NCBI GenBank assembly: GCA_038363925.1
Contig: JAQQWL010000004.1
Span: 1,984,001-2,048,000 of the forward strand
Source: Apiospora phragmitis
Taxonomy: Eukaryota > Ascomycota > Sordariomycetes > Amphisphaeriales > Apiosporaceae
Direction of reading: 5' to 3'
DNA: 64,000 nucleotides
Below are positions 10,291 to 22,819 of this stretch, piece by piece (position 1 is the first letter of the stretch; every line of letters begins with the position of its first letter). The position numbers were made by a program, and so were the translations under genes. Below the pieces are notes generated by a model, which was not told the origin of the DNA, did no database searches, and saw only the letters and a list, made by a program, of their open reading frames with translations.

Positions 10291-13200
10291 GCTGAGAACG
10301 ATGTTAGTGTAAGAGAGACAAGATGCGTGATGTTTAACGTCCCTCGAAAGGGTCAGTTACCGAACACCAGGTTCTCCATCTTCATATATTTATGCGGAAT
10401 CGGACCCGATGTCCTGTCTAGATGGGTAAAGGCTTACTGTTGTGTATACGGATACGCTGGGCTTGTGACTGCCCCTATAAGACTATAAGATCCTACTTTA
10501 TGTCACATCTCAATTGCTTTCGGCTGGGAGCCAATACGATTGGGTAATCGTCTTGAATGACGCCGAATCATCGTATATTGCGTCTACTTACGGCACCAAT
10601 TCCAAAGACACCATGCTGTATTGATTCAACTCCCATCCGCCCTTGCTACGTGGAGACTGTGTGATGAATTCCGCGTGTGCACAATGCCACGAGGATCAGC
10701 ACTTTCTCTTTGGAATACGTCGTGTTTGAGTGCTGAAAGTGACTGCTTATATAGAGTCCGGTCCAATCAGCTGCCTTGTGGCTCCATGTACTGCCCAGAG
10801 AGTGGCTTGGCGAACCCCCCTTTATCGACTTCTAAGTACATAGTACGAAAGACTGCGGGGAAGAGCTCGACGATCTACCACCAAGAGGATAGGTAAGATA
10901 AGAGATCATCCGGGGATGAGATTCCAGTACAAAGAGGTGGGTCAAAATAGGGTCTTTTGACTGCAAATCGCCAGGTATCACCCGACCTATTCTTTCAAAC
11001 ATGGGCAGATACGTCAGTAGGGGATGCCACGAATATAAACGTACAAACGGCCATCAGTATATCAAAGCTATGAACAGCTAGTCTATTCCATTTATGGCTG
11101 TCGCATGGCTATGTACTCACATGACCCATCACGAGAATCGGTAGATCCTCATTCGCGCCTTTTCTAGCACAGACTTGGTAAATTATACCGCCGTGCGCGA
11201 ATGCCCTATTGCTGACAAGCATATACAACTCGACCCTTCTAGCTATCTAGGGCTTATGTCAGATGCCCGGTTTCGATACTCAACCAGTAAGCTAGAAGGA
11301 AGTTTTCTCTTCAAAAGGTAGGGACATAGTGTTGCACCCTTGTAGATTATATCAACCCCGAGCATGCCGCTACTGTTGAATGTGGCCCGTATCATAATGG
11401 GGGAGTGATGGAACATATACGTGGCGAGGAGAAGGAGCAGTCAGTACGGAGGAGGTATCATCAAGAAGCAATAATAACCGAGATCCGGGGGTCATACGTA
11501 AGCATAACAAGACCAATATCTCACGTCAAGGTGGTCAGTCCCGTTGAACGATATGATAGGGGCTTGAGCGAGGTCGTACAACCGGGGAAGTGGAAGTCTG
11601 CCGGGGTGGGTAGTACTGGCAACATGGCAGGAGCTCTCACCTAACCTAGCAATGGGAGCACCCGCGCGTGTGTGTGGAAAGCAAGCTTCCATAGTCCCAT
11701 CAGTAACTTTCGTATAGGCGTCGACACACATAATAACCTAGAGCGGGGTTTAGTACCACGACTCAGAAGTCTTTCGCGGGCGGGGTAGGCGTTCAGAAAC
11801 CCACCGGCCTTCGTATGATATCTTTGCATGTACGCGAATGCAGCACACCTCTTCGAGACCTCTCAGGACGGCGCTTAAAAGAGATGGTGGACGAGAGAGG
11901 AAACAAGGTGCATCGGGCAACTGCTGTAGACGGCCGAAACAGGGAAAGCTCAGGCGGGCGCAAACCGACCCCCCTGCGAGTTATCAATCTGGGGGACGGA
12001 CAGCGTTTACCCTACCAGCGGAAATTTATACGGCCTACGGCTGGGAAGTGCGTAGATCTCATTACTGCATCGTGGAGTTGCTCTTTTTATAGTAGAGATT
12101 GAAACCCGGGCGATTGTGCCCGTAAGATTTGAAAAGGGGGTATCAAACCGTGGTTGAGGACAGAAAACGAAATTGGTTCATAATGAGCTGATGTTTGATG
12201 TTACTTGCTTTTGCTTTTCCCGGCTGATGCATGTCATCTCGCTGAGGTGAGCTAAATGAGCCAGGAACCGGCCACTGCCAGGGACCAGGGGCTACACCAC
12301 ACACTTCAGACCTGGACGGCAGTCAAAGCACTACTACTACAATTTGTTGGTCCGAAGAGGCAATGATCTCGTACTCCAGGCTTTAGCAAGCAGAGAGGAA
12401 GAAAATTATTCTGATGGGCGGCGTGCGGAGGCATTACGGCGGCGGCTCTGCAACCAAGGTGGCATTGGGGACATGCATCTGCCGCAATGATTCCAAGATC
12501 AGGAAGGCTCGGGCCAAGGTATTCGATCTCCGAGTCACGGCGCAGAAAGGTTATTGGATCCTGTTCAATGAGAGTGAGAGGCTCACCTCCGATGGATTTG
12601 TAATGGCGCAAGCGCTAGACAGCTTCTTGCCCTGCAATTGCCGCGCTACGCTACGGACGGGGCGATTCTGTCATGATGCGGCGACTTATACCTAGGTGAT
12701 AGTGGGATCAAAGTGCCTTGGAAATGACTGCAACTTATTCACAGACGGGCCGGTAGCTTGCACGTTCTGGGAATGGTAGGTCGCGATCGCTGTGACGGGC
12801 TTCGTACTATCTGCGGCCCGTGTTGGTCTTCAGCAGGGTGTCTTTCTGGTCCGGTCTATTGGTTTTTTGTTGATTCTTGTTTAGTAGCTGGGACGAATCA
12901 TGCTTTGACGATATTGCCTCCAGATTGCATCAACCAGGACCATTAATCTGCAAGGGTCAAGCACGAGCAGTCCCGGCTGAGGAATACATACCTTGCACCT
13001 TGTCCGATGAAGCGAGTCGAATTGGGACAAGGAATGCGGACTTTGTGACGAGTCAAGGCTTGTTTCTCACCCGGCAATCCTGAATCCCCAGGATCCAGGC
13101 ACTTTTCATCATCCTGCAACGGCATTTGGGAAGTGAGGGAGGGATCCTGCTGTTGTTGGTAGTCCTGCTACAGCTGCCTGCGTCGTCTCTGAGGCCCTCT

Positions 13201-13899
13201 ACTATCTACTCAAGACAGCATGCGACAAGAGGAAACAGTGATACGTCAGTCGCCGATGGTTGCTACACCCGTACTTATACTGCAAACAGGACGTTTGATG
13301 GGGTTTGAAACAATAGGGTAACCCCCAACTGAATCCAACACAATATTGTCAGGAGGCTGTCGGCACTAAGTGCATCACCCAACCACCATGGGAAAAGAGC
13401 GGCTAGAGGAGTGTGGAGACTTTCTTTTCCATGCCTCAATGTTACATAACCAGCATCCATGCGTGCATTAGGAGGTACTCCATATACTTCCCAGCAGGCC
13501 CTACGAGTACTGGCCCATTACGCTTTATTGGGAGCAGCCTGCACGTACTCCTGTCGCCAAGACTACCACCAAGTCAAGTACAGTAGACTTCAGTGTCGTC
13601 TTCAGCGCTCGCTCGCTCCCATCACTAGCCTAGCCGTGCAGCTCACTGCGGTGCTGCCCACTCCCTCAGTCTCTCTCTCTGTCTGCCCCCGAAAAAGCGA
13701 GCCAGCGGGTCAGCGAGTGCCAGCGATGGAAAGCAGTCAGCGCCAGTCCGGGGGGTCCCCCATTGTCCACTCTATCCATCCATTCACATCTGTCCGTCTG
13801 ACTTCCTGACAAACCCCATTCATTTCTCGACTCTCCCTCTCTGCGAATGCAGATATACCGGACTCAACTCGAGTCGATTGTCTCTTCGAGCCTACTACA
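10291..13899. other. Longest gene-free stretch of the window
   Basis: About 3.6 kb with no open frame that combines length, coding-like composition and a recognisable motif on either strand. Candidates of 60-100 codons (for example near 11405, 11815 and 12414) overlap each other in several frames. I see no transposon ORF, terminal repeat or RNA gene. The right third should hold the promoter of the F-box gene. Confidence 0.5.
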
Positions 13900-13915
13900 C
13901 CCCCCCCCCCCCCCC
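13900..13915. repeat. C16 homopolymer
   Basis: Sixteen consecutive C residues followed by more CT-rich sequence, within the pyrimidine-rich region upstream of the F-box/WD40 gene. Pyrimidine tracts are common in fungal promoters and leaders. The exact length is unreliable. Confidence 0.9.
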
Positions 13916-14955
13916 TCTCCCCCTCCAATATACTTCAGCTGAACCAACGGCGACTATTCGCTGAGAGTTGCACGCCAAAGCAAAAAAGCCCATCCATCTA
14001 ATTCGACAGATCGGTGCTTACTCAAAACCACCCCCGACCGACCATTGACTCGCCACCGGCCAGCCAGTCTTGAACGACCTGCGACACCGACCCATCGATC
14101 CAACCTGCTGCCCATTCTCTGTGTCGCCTCACTGTTTAGGCCGTCGAGCCCGAATCTTTCTTTCCTCTATCACTTCAAGTCGCAATACAACCAGCGATAT
14201 ATACGGATACGGCTCGTTGTCCGGTTCGCACGCCAAATTCGCGTCCGTTGCCTGTCCAGAGACGACTCTAAGACATTAATCCAACTTTGATTAAATTCGA
14301 ATACTGCCGACGATCTGTTGACTTGGACTTATTTGTTGTATATGTCCTGTCCTGCCCGTCGCTCCGTTTTCGAAATCACGGAGTTTCGCATACCCGTTGG
14401 CCGGCGTTGAAACAATATACATTATTTTCTCGCCTACTGCCCGACTACCAGTGGCCTCGTCTCTGTGGTTCCTTTTATTCGGAGGTTATCTGGCTTGTTT
14501 CCATCGTTGATTTGCTATATACCATCTTGGTCGTCCGGAGCATATAAGCCGTCATTAGGTATGCTGATTATTCGTGTGTTAACTTCTTCAACTACCCAGC
14601 CCCTGACTGTTCGTCAGCTATATCAGACATCCAGTTCCCCATACTTCGAAATACCCACTTGCGCCTCAAGAGTCAAGACGCGGTTTCATCTGATCTTCTT
14701 AGTGGCGGTTATTGATGTTTATTTACCCAGACTCGACCTACTTGCAATCGAAAGCTTTACGCAAAACGACTATTACCGTGTCCCTCCACCAGAGCTCCCC
14801 CTAGTTTCTGTTCTGGTTCGATCAAGAACTTCATGGGCTTTCGTCTAGGCTTATAAGTTCAACGACAACAACTTTGTCTACCGACCTTGGCCACAAACAG
14901 GGAGCATGGCAGGCTACGGCAGACCACTCAGCTTCTCAGAGAGACGAGGGAGTAT
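13916..14955 (+). promoter_or_regulatory. CT-rich promoter/5' leader of the F-box gene with upstream ORFs
   Basis: Pyrimidine-rich DNA extends about 1 kb up to the first in-frame ATG of the F-box protein. It contains several upstream ATGs. The largest opens a 95-codon frame at 14561-14848 ending TAG. A shorter one at 14906-14959 (MAGYGRPLSFSERRGSI) stops with TGA overlapping the main ATG. The transcription start and any leader introns cannot be placed from sequence alone. If the leader is transcribed, these frames would repress or re-route initiation. Confidence 0.45.
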
Positions 14956-17063
14956 ATGAGTGAAGAATTGTCCTTGAATACAATTCAAGGCCCAATCGTC
15001 AATCACAGAATGGATAAGATGGCACAGCCCAGGCCTAGAGGGCCTCCGACTCCCAGTATGAGCACGCCTGCTCCGGATTTCGATCAGCAGTTAACAGGCT
15101 CTCCTCCGCCTCCACCAACTCCCGCCGCCTCTCCTGGGCCAACCCACGCTCAGCCAGACTGGAGCGATGCGGCCGAAGACGAGGATTACTTCCTTGCCCA
15201 TGTGCGCCAACATTTCCAAAACTGTTCCGGCCCTCAAAGGAATAGGCTGCTGGCCGACCTTTTGAACATGTGCACGACCCAGCAATTGAGCTTCGTGCAC
15301 CAGTTTGTGAGCCCTCTTTTGAAGAAGGACCCCTTCACGAGCTTGCCGGATGAGCTTTGCTTAAGGATTCTCTCCTTTATTGACGACCCCCAAGTACTGG
15401 CGCGCGCTTCGCAGGTCTCGAGGAGGTGGCGTGATCTCCTCAGTGACGATGTGACCTGGAGGAATCTTTGCGTTAAGCACGACTATGGGCGTAGGTTATC
15501 AGAGGTCTATTACGGAGTTCCCTCTTATGCGGCGAGTCGACCGAGTGCTGTACCCTTGACAGATCCGGAATACGCCAACCATAGCTTTCCTGGAGCTCTT
15601 CCTACATCAGCACCCGCCCCTCAAAACTCTCGCAGTTTTGACGGCTCTGAAGCGTCAGGGTCGATACCCAATATGCGACCTAAGCTGAGGTCTTACAAAT
15701 CACATTTCAAACAGCGTTATCTGGTTGAATCAGCGTGGCGGACGGGTGGTCGGAACACCACGCGGACCATTACTCAAGATGGCCGTGTTGTGACTAGTCT
15801 TCACTTGACCCCCAAGTACATTGTAGTCGCTCTGGATAATGCTCGGATACACATTTTCGATAGGGAAGGAAACGCGTTACGGACACTTCAAGGCCACGTC
15901 ATGGGTGTTCGGGCTATGGTCCCCTGGGAGGACGTTCTCGTTAGCGGTGGGTGCGATCGGGATGTGCGAGTGTGGGACATGGCCACGGGTTCTTGCTTAC
16001 ACACGCTCCGGGGCCACACGTCTACTGTGCGCTGCCTTAATATGTCGGATTCCAACACCGCCATATCAGGATCGAGGGATACTACCCTTCGTGTCTGGGA
16101 TATCCGGCAGGGCGTGTGTCGAAATGTACTTGTCGGCCACCAAGCAAGTGTACGATGCCTCGAGATTAAGGGCGACATTGTTGTCTCTGGGAGTTACGAT
16201 GCTACTGCCAAAATCTGGAGTATTTCGGAAGGCAGATGCTTACATACCCTGAGCGGGCACTTCAGTCAGATCTACGCCATCGCATTTGATGGCCAGCGTG
16301 TCGTCACAGGCAGCTTAGACACCAGCGTGCGTGTCTGGGATGCTCACACGGGCGAGGCCATTGCTGTGCTGCAGGGTCATACGTCTCTTGTCGGCCAACT
16401 GCAGCTCAGGGGCAATACCTTGGTAACGGGAGGCTCAGATGGATCTGTTCGGGTCTGGTCACTTGAGAAGATGTGCCCGATTCATCGACTTGCAGCACAT
16501 GACAATAGCGTCACAAGCCTTCAATTTGATGACACTCGGGTCGTTAGCGGTGGAAGTGATGGCCGGGTTAAGGTTTGGGATGTCAAGACGGGTCATCTCG
16601 TGCGTGAGCTTATCACTGGTATGTCTATTAATATGTGCGGTAGCTCGGTCCCGGCTCACACTGACTTCTCTTCAGCTGAATCCGTGTGGCGCGTGGTCTT
16701 CGAAGACGAGAAGTGCGTGGCGGTTGCCAATCGGGGCAGCCGCGTGATGATGGAGGTATGTATTTCTTCATCACCGCCTTATACGACGGTCGATATTCCT
16801 CTTTAACCTTGAGCTCTTCTAACCCGCGACAGGTGTGGTCGTTTTCTCCACCGGAAGATGCCTTTGCCGAGAGGCCACTTTCATTACCCCAAAGGCTCGA
16901 TAACCAACCAACTCTCCCGCTCAACGTCAACTACAGACAGTCCACCTTAGGACTGCCTACTTCGGAACCTGTAGAGGACTTGGGCAGTGAGGACGTTGAT
17001 ATGCGTGATGCTGGACCATTTACGGCCCCATCCCACAACACAACATTCTTCCACGACGACTAA
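14956..17063 (+). CDS. fwd-1: F-box/WD40 protein, SCF ubiquitin-ligase receptor (FWD-1/Cdc4 type)
   Basis: Substrate-recognition subunit of an SCF E3 ligase; the Neurospora relative FWD-1 targets the clock protein FRQ and Cdc4 targets cell-cycle inhibitors. Exons are 14956-16618, 16676-16755 and 16833-17063, separated by 57- and 77-nt introns with GTATGT donors, giving 657 residues. A Pro-rich stretch (SPPPPPTP) comes first, the F-box (DPFTSLPDELCLRILSFIDD) begins near residue 125, and a WD40 propeller runs from about residue 275 to 580. Its repeats are spaced by GHVMGVRAM, GHTSTVRCL, GHQASVRCL, GHFSQIYAI, GHTSLVGQL and AHDNSVTSL, with VWD or VWS at strand ends. The tail is acidic and ends FFHDD. 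The first in-frame ATG is 14956. A coding-like frame from ATG 14906 may be the true start if a base is missing near 14950. Confidence 0.92.
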
Positions 17064-17972
17064 GTTTGTTCGCCGTGGTTTATTGACCAGCTGTTTTGAT
17101 GAAGACAAACCAGAAGCAATACTAGCAACTTGGCATAGTTTGTTCGGGCTCATCTCACTTTATCAGCAGGGTTTGCATGGAAAGGGCGTTGGGAATGTAA
17201 ATTGGCATTTGTTGGTATCTACATTAGCATCATGTTATCCCGTAGAGGGATGAGGGCAGGCACCATTTCTATTTGGGCGTGTAAGGAACAAGAAGAATTG
17301 GGACCTGGACAGGAATTTTGAAGGGCATTCTCCAGGAGGGAACAAAGCGGTTATTATAAGGTGCCTTCAACAAGCAAACAAGCAGGTCTGGCAGGGGAGG
17401 GGATCATGTGTATACGCTTAGAACGGGCTTGCGATGGAATAGTTCGCAAATCTATAATCGGGTGGACATATCATTGTGCGTCTGAAGCGAGAGATGCCAA
17501 GTATCAATCAACTACCAAGCGTAACCGTACCAAAACTTTCCAAGTATATGATCACATGAGCCCCTTTTAAGTGCTAGTCGATGATGGAGTTTGTAAACGG
17601 AAATCACAACTAACCATCTTATCCCAAAGCAAGATTCGGTTACGGCATTGGGCATTCCTCAAGCTTGATATTTGTCGGTTCAGTCCTGCGGCGTATCGAC
17701 AGAAATCGGATGATGTACCCAACGTAGCTCTCCTGATCAGTCTTAGCAAGGGGATTGAAAATTCGATAGAATATATTGACATGTACAAGCTGGCCAGATA
17801 CGACCGGCAAATCTTGGCAAGCTATTTCACATGCAGCGAAAACACGCGGCGTGATGAAGCCGTTGTAGAATATAGTACACACCCGAGATCATCAAGTGGC
17901 TTTCCCTTGAATACAGTATTGTAAGACAAGGGCTCTTCTCTTCAGCGGGACTTGGCCAGACGTGCCTACTAT
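17064..17972. other. Convergent intergenic region
   Basis: About 0.9 kb between the ends of the F-box gene and the following minus-strand gene, so mainly two 3' UTRs. A 117-codon plus-strand frame at 17571-17924 begins with GTG, overlaps minus-strand frames and has no recognisable feature. Confidence 0.45.
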
Positions 17973-19368
17973 TTAGTCCCGTTTGCAGCAGGAGGAGGGA
18001 GAGGCTAACTTCTCCCACTCGTCCCGCATCACCTTCTTCAACAAGAGATCCCATTTCCCTTCCTTTTCCTGTGCCTCTCCCGCACCTTTCTTTTTTCGCC
18101 CTGCTGCCTTTTCGCGATGCACCCTATTCAACTCTTCTACGGCCAACTTGCTGTCACTGACGGCGGCTTTCATGAGGAGCGCCTCGCGCGCCGGATCGTC
18201 TGGTCGGAGGGGCGTGGATCGCGTACAACGCAGTGGCGTCCTTGTCGTCGAGCTCCTCGGCCGCGAACTTCCAGGCCGCGTGGGCTTTGTTGGTGGCGCC
18301 CAGCGCGGCGTAGCAGTGACCCATCTCGACCATGCACGGGATCTGCCAGTCGAAGGGTGATGATGCAGTAGAGGAGGAGTCAGAGCTGCTGCTGCTACTA
18401 CGCAGCTTTTCTGGACTGCCACCCACTGCCGCTTCCAAATACTTGAGGGCCTCGCGGTAGCCCTCGGGTGACGGCTTGTACCGGTCCTTGTTGGATGCGG
18501 CGACCATCAAGCCCTTGAGGGTGAAAGCGTTGGCACGGATCGAGGCTTCCTCTTCCTCGTCGATGCCGACCGCCGTGGTATCCGCCACCGGACCGCATTT
18601 TCCCCCTTTCTTTGCTTTCGGGGGAGAAGAAGGAGAAGAAGGACGGTACGCGGTCAGAGACTTGACGAGCCGCTCGAACCGGTCGACCGCGGGCGCGAAC
18701 TGCGGCTGGTCGACCTTCCGGGCCACGAGCGCCAGGCGCGCGACCGTCAGGACGCTGGGCGCGTAGTCGCGCTTGCACAGCGTGTGCAGGATGTGCAGCA
18801 CCAGGTTGTAGACGGGGCCGGGCGGGCCCTGGACCAGCATGCCCGCGATGCTGTGCAGGACGGCGTGCAGGGCGCGCGTCTTGGCCGCGACTTCCCCCGC
18901 CTCCGGGCTTTCTGGGGTGGAGTTGACGCCGCTGCCGCCGCCGCGCTTCAGGAGCGCCTGGAATACCTGTTGGAAGTCCCGCACCGGTTCTGCGAGTTGC
19001 AGCGTCCGCGTCGCGTACTCGGATAGTAGGCTTCGGCACTGCGCCCCCGTCATGCCCGACAGGTACGCCGGCGTCGCTGGGTGAGAGAGCATGTGCTCCA
19101 GCACTAACTCGGGCGGGACGTCATCCTGGGTGAACTGCGGGACGTCGAAAGTGGCGGCTGTCTTGCGGCGCGGGACGGCGATGCGCCGGCTCTTGTCCTG
19201 CCTCGGTGCTGTAGAAGAGAGGGAACGGATACCCGGTGATGTGACAGCATGATGCTGTATCGAGGGTATTATTGCCTCAAGAGAGTCTGTTCTTTGTAGG
19301 CATCTTGTGAGCCCCGATGGCCGGAATGCTGACGGCCGCCTGAGAGGCAGCGCTTTCATGGCGCTCAT
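17973..19368 (-). CDS. Predicted mitochondrial helical-repeat protein, unknown (frame broken once)
   Basis: I do not recognise a named family. The chosen start, ATG at 19368 (MSAMKALPLRRPSAFRPSG), gives an Arg/Ser-rich, acid-poor amino end typical of mitochondrial targeting. A start at 19467 is possible but adds a non-conserved-looking extension. The body is helical with repeat-like segments (ALHAVLHSIAGMLVQGPPG; NAFTLKGLMVAASNKDRYK; YREALKYLEAAVG; PCMVEMGHCYAALGATNKA) resembling TPR or Sel1 helices. The C-terminus is a charged coil (LAVEELNRVHREKAAGRKKK). It is reached only if one base of the G run at 18209-18212 is ignored, since the frame changes there. Corrected length is about 464 residues. 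A Ser-rich linker lies near residue 370. It is divergent from the Utp16-like gene, 445 bases away. Confidence 0.7.
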
Positions 19369-19813
19369 GTTGAGGCCGGCCACACTGATGATGAGAGAGA
19401 ATCCAGGGGTCTTTGGAACCCAGTGGGAGATCAATGTCCCTAGCTTCCTCAGTCTAGGATTAAGCACCCAATCCTGACAGTGTACACCTGTAGTAAGTCA
19501 GTCAATATAGTTTCGATATAATTGAGCAGTTCTCTCACATTAAGTCTTCTTAAAAGTCACTGGCATTCGCTCTCATCTCACACAAGTCGCATAGTTGTGT
19601 ACTCCGTAGAGCGTTAGCATTCACGTCCAGCATTGTCAATCCACATATGCAATTAAGCGGTCGCTCCCCACAGTGGACAGCAAGTGGCTATCTTATCCTG
19701 TACAGCTCCACCAAACTTTTGAAAAAGTAGGGTGGGAATCTACGACCTTCAGCAGACCACTGAGATGCTCAATTAAACCAACTTCCCAAGTACTGCGATC
19801 CCGATCTTCCAAA
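19369..19813. promoter_or_regulatory. Divergent promoter region
   Basis: 445 bases between two divergently transcribed genes. It must contain both core promoters. No specific site is identifiable. Confidence 0.5.
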
Positions 19814-21093
19814 ATGGCGCCCGTGACAAGAAGGCGCGCGAAAGCAGCCCAAGAATATGCCGACTCATGCCAGACGTCTCCCGATTGCAGCATATTATCG
19901 CCTGGGAACGAGACGAATACCACCATCGATGTGCCTTCGATAGCAGCCAGACTTGAGACGAAAGAGTCGCCCGTAGAAGAAACCCCCACGAAGACTACCT
20001 CCAAGGGCAAGAAGAAGGCAACCCCGAAACTCGAGAAGCTGGCCGTGCGCGTCCACAACGAGGACACCGAGGACGGCTCGCACCATGTCAGCGTGGAAGC
20101 ACACACCGTAGATGCCGAGCCAGAAAAGCACGACGCAACCTCGGTCGCCGACTCGCAAGAACACGAGCAGGTTTCCGACGACGCAGTGGAGGAGCAGGGG
20201 TCTTCGACGCCCTTCACGCCCTCCGCCATGCTTTCGAAGCAATTGGAGGAGGAAGCGAGCCAGCAGCTGAAGCGGGACCGCAAAGATCTCAGTTCAGCGA
20301 AAGAAGCGCCCAGCCCTGCACCCAAAGCCAAGGGGTCTCACGTCGTTTTTGGCGACGATGATGAGTTGGACAAGCATGCTGCTACTGCTGCTGAGAAGGA
20401 GGCTGCCAACGTGAAGGAGGACGCCAATGAGGACGAGGAAGAGAGCGACGATGATGAAGCTCCTGAGGCTGTCTCTACGTCAGTTGCGACCAAGGCGGCG
20501 AAGAAGTCAGAACGCGAAGCCGCCGAGGCGGCAGAGAAGTATGCATCTCCCTATCCGACCAAATGGCCTGCAAATGCTAAGAAAATTATAGACATGCTGC
20601 GGATCTGAAGCGGAAACGCCAGGAGAAGGATAAAATGATGAAAGAGCAGGCCGAAAAGAGAAAGCGCACGCAATTATCCAGAAGGGAACAGAGAGGCGCA
20701 GAGGACAGCGACGAGGAAGATCTCGAGGCTATGAAGGCTGCGCGCCGTTCTTCTGCACAGCAAAAACTTGATCGACACAACCTCCCGGATGAGCTGCCAG
20801 CGGAGTTCCTGACCGATTCGGACAGTGAGGATGAGGGAAAGAGGAAGCCCAAGAAGATCAAATTCGAGGACGCCGTGCAATCGCTGAAAAAGGAGGGCGG
20901 CCGCCCCGAGGATGAGGTCGTGGGGTCCACAGTCTACCGAGTCCTGGCCGATCAGGGCGACAAGAGCCAGGCGCCGCGCATGCACCATAATGCCAGGAGG
21001 ATGAAGGAGCAGCTTCTGCACCGAGGTCGTGCACCCGCACCTACGGGGGAAGAGCAAAGGATTCCTGAAAAACAAGAAGTAATCAGTATGTAA
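19814..21093 (+). CDS. UTP16: U3 snoRNA-associated protein, Utp16/Bud21-like
   Basis: Predicted nucleolar component of the small-subunit processome, involved in 18S rRNA maturation. Exon 1 is 19814-20538, a 53-nt intron (GTATGC to TATAG) follows, and exon 2 is 20592-21093; the sum is in frame and encodes 408 residues. The start ATG gives MAPVTRRRAKAAQEY. The middle is acidic and disordered, with the motif KGSHVVFGDDDE near residue 175. Then comes the family region: DEAPEAVSTSVATKAAKKS, a charged helix continuing across the intron (EAAEKHAADLKRKRQEK), and HNLPDELPAEFLTDSDSEDE. This order matches the U3_snoRNA_assoc family (PF08297). A basic tail (MHHNARRMKEQLLHRGRAP) is typical of rRNA-binding proteins. 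No frame break is needed. The assignment rests on the motif pattern and would be confirmed by a profile search. Confidence 0.8.
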
Positions 21094-21759
21094 TGCGAAT
21101 AGTACTTGACGTTCGTTGAGTAGAGTTGCATATTACGAGAAGACTCGAGTAGATCTACCTCTGAAATGGTCCAATGTCCAGGGCGCTGTTACCGCCAGCT
21201 TGTAGCAACACTTGTTCTCAGTCTCTACTTATCTCCGGGCATTGGCATAGGTCCACAACTAAGTGCAGTGTTGAAATGTCATAGAAACTTACTGCGGTAG
21301 CCTATCTCGCATGTTTTGCATTGGAGGATTACTTGTGATAATAGGCACACTTCACGGCCGGGTTGTGAGACGGCTTCTACGTAGCAAGCGTGGCTCCACT
21401 CCTGGAAACCGTCCCGGGCGGCTGGTTGCTGCTTATTTGGCGACCTTCCAGAAGCCTCACCTCAATTAACCTAAATGCCAATATCAACATCAACAATTTA
21501 GTAACACCACCTCACCTATCAACCACCGACCCTCGGCACTTGAAAACGAGATACAGTAGCCTCCAGGAAACACGTTGGAAAGATCATCGCCGTCAGCAAC
21601 AGTAGCAAATCAATCGCTGCTTCTTTCCACAGCTTCTTTACCCGTTTCCCGACAGTCGTCTGCACTGTCCACACAATCTCCCACCCCACATACGAGCGCA
21701 GCACACAGCCCAACACATCCTTGGCTGAACAGAAACACCACAACAGCTTGCGTTTTGGC
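21094..21759. other. Intergenic region
   Basis: About 0.67 kb between two plus-strand genes. The right half is C- and A-rich, like a fungal promoter/leader. No gene is supported. Confidence 0.45.
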
Positions 21760-22819
21760 ATGAATGGTGTAAACGGTTCAAGCACAGGTATGCAGGGAGG
21801 ACCAGGAGGTGCCGCAGGCGCTGCCGCTATGGCTGTCGGACCAACGCCCGCCGGCCACCAGGCCGAGCTGAACATCATCTACGCCATGGTCGAAGATCTG
21901 TCGAAACAACTCACCGAGAACAGACGTGTCACAGAAGATATCGTTAGTGGACTGGGCAGGGTACGGAGTAGAGCTCGAGAGCGACAGTTCACCAACGATG
22001 AGGTGCTCCAAGAAGCAGCAGAGGAGATACTATGTCAGTAGTCCTGTTGGTTACAGTCGATTGGTCCTGTCTTATCTGCATATGCTAACCTGGGGGTTTA
22101 ACGGATAAACAGCGCAAGAATCCAACCTCGACACCATCATCTCCGTCCTGACCGAAGCCCTCGACCGCGCCAAGACGAGCCGCGACGCCAACTACCAGCT
22201 CCTGACCGCCTACGCCCGGTGCTCTCGACGCTGCTGCAGCACTTCCACGCCTACAAGCAGAAGCACGTCGCGGACGTGTCGGCGTGGCACCACTCGTACC
22301 GGGCGCAGCTGGCCGAGGCGCGGGCGGAGAACTCGCGGCTGCGGGAGCAGATCTGGGAGATGCAGGAGCACGCGGGGCGCGCCAACGCGATGCTGCGGGC
22401 GTTCCGCAAGCAGTACGACGAGGACGAGGCCCGTAAGGAGCGGCGCGTCGAGGCGCGCGCGCGCCGGCAGGAGGTGCGGTTCTGGAAGCGGCTCGCGATG
22501 CCCGACGTCGCGGACGACGACCTCGACGCCTGGAGCGACGACGACGACTTGGTCGATCCCGTCGAGAAGGAGCGCTTGCGCGAGGTCGAGCGTAAGCAGG
22601 CCGAGCAGGCGGCGGCGGGGCTCGGCAGCTCCAGTAGCCAGCAGGGGGAGGACAGCGAGGGCGAGGAGGGCGGCATCCCGGGGGCACCACCCGGGGGGCA
22701 TGGGCGGTGGTGGCCTCGGCGGCGTGGCGATGGAGCGCGAGTTGAGCGGCGGTATGACGATGCCTACACCGCCGCCGAGACCGGCTAGCACTGGAAGTAC
22801 AGGTGGGCATATTGGCTGA
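21760..22819 (+). CDS. Conserved fungal coiled-coil protein, unknown function (frame broken twice)
   Basis: Exon 1 (21760-22033) starts MNGVNGSSTGMQGG and contains PTPAGHQAELNIIYAMVEDL. The 79-nt intron 22034-22112 has a GTCAGT donor and AAACAG acceptor, and exon 2 continues ILSQESNLDTIISVLTEALD. A long charged coiled coil follows (WHHSYRAQLAEARAENSRL; LREQIWEMQEHAGRANAML), then an acidic patch (DDDLDAWSDDDDLVDP) and a Gly-rich end (GGMGGGGLGGVAMEREL). Two single-base breaks must be bridged. One G is missing at about 22218 (AYA to VLSTLLQHF), and one G is extra in the run 22693-22698, after which the Gly-rich frame ends at TGA 22817-22819. The corrected length is 326 residues. The protein resembles a widespread uncharacterised filamentous-fungal protein. 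I cannot assign a role. Confidence 0.72.

Noticed and set aside
11405..12102. Short ORFs in the gene-free block
   Set aside because: They overlap in several frames on both strands and have no conserved composition or splice logic.
17571..17924. 117-codon plus-strand ORF in the convergent spacer
   Set aside because: It starts with GTG, overlaps opposite-strand frames and shows no domain or signal.
20539..20591. Frame break in the Utp16-like gene
   Set aside because: A 53-nt intron with GTATGC donor, CTAAG branch site and TATAG acceptor restores the frame exactly.
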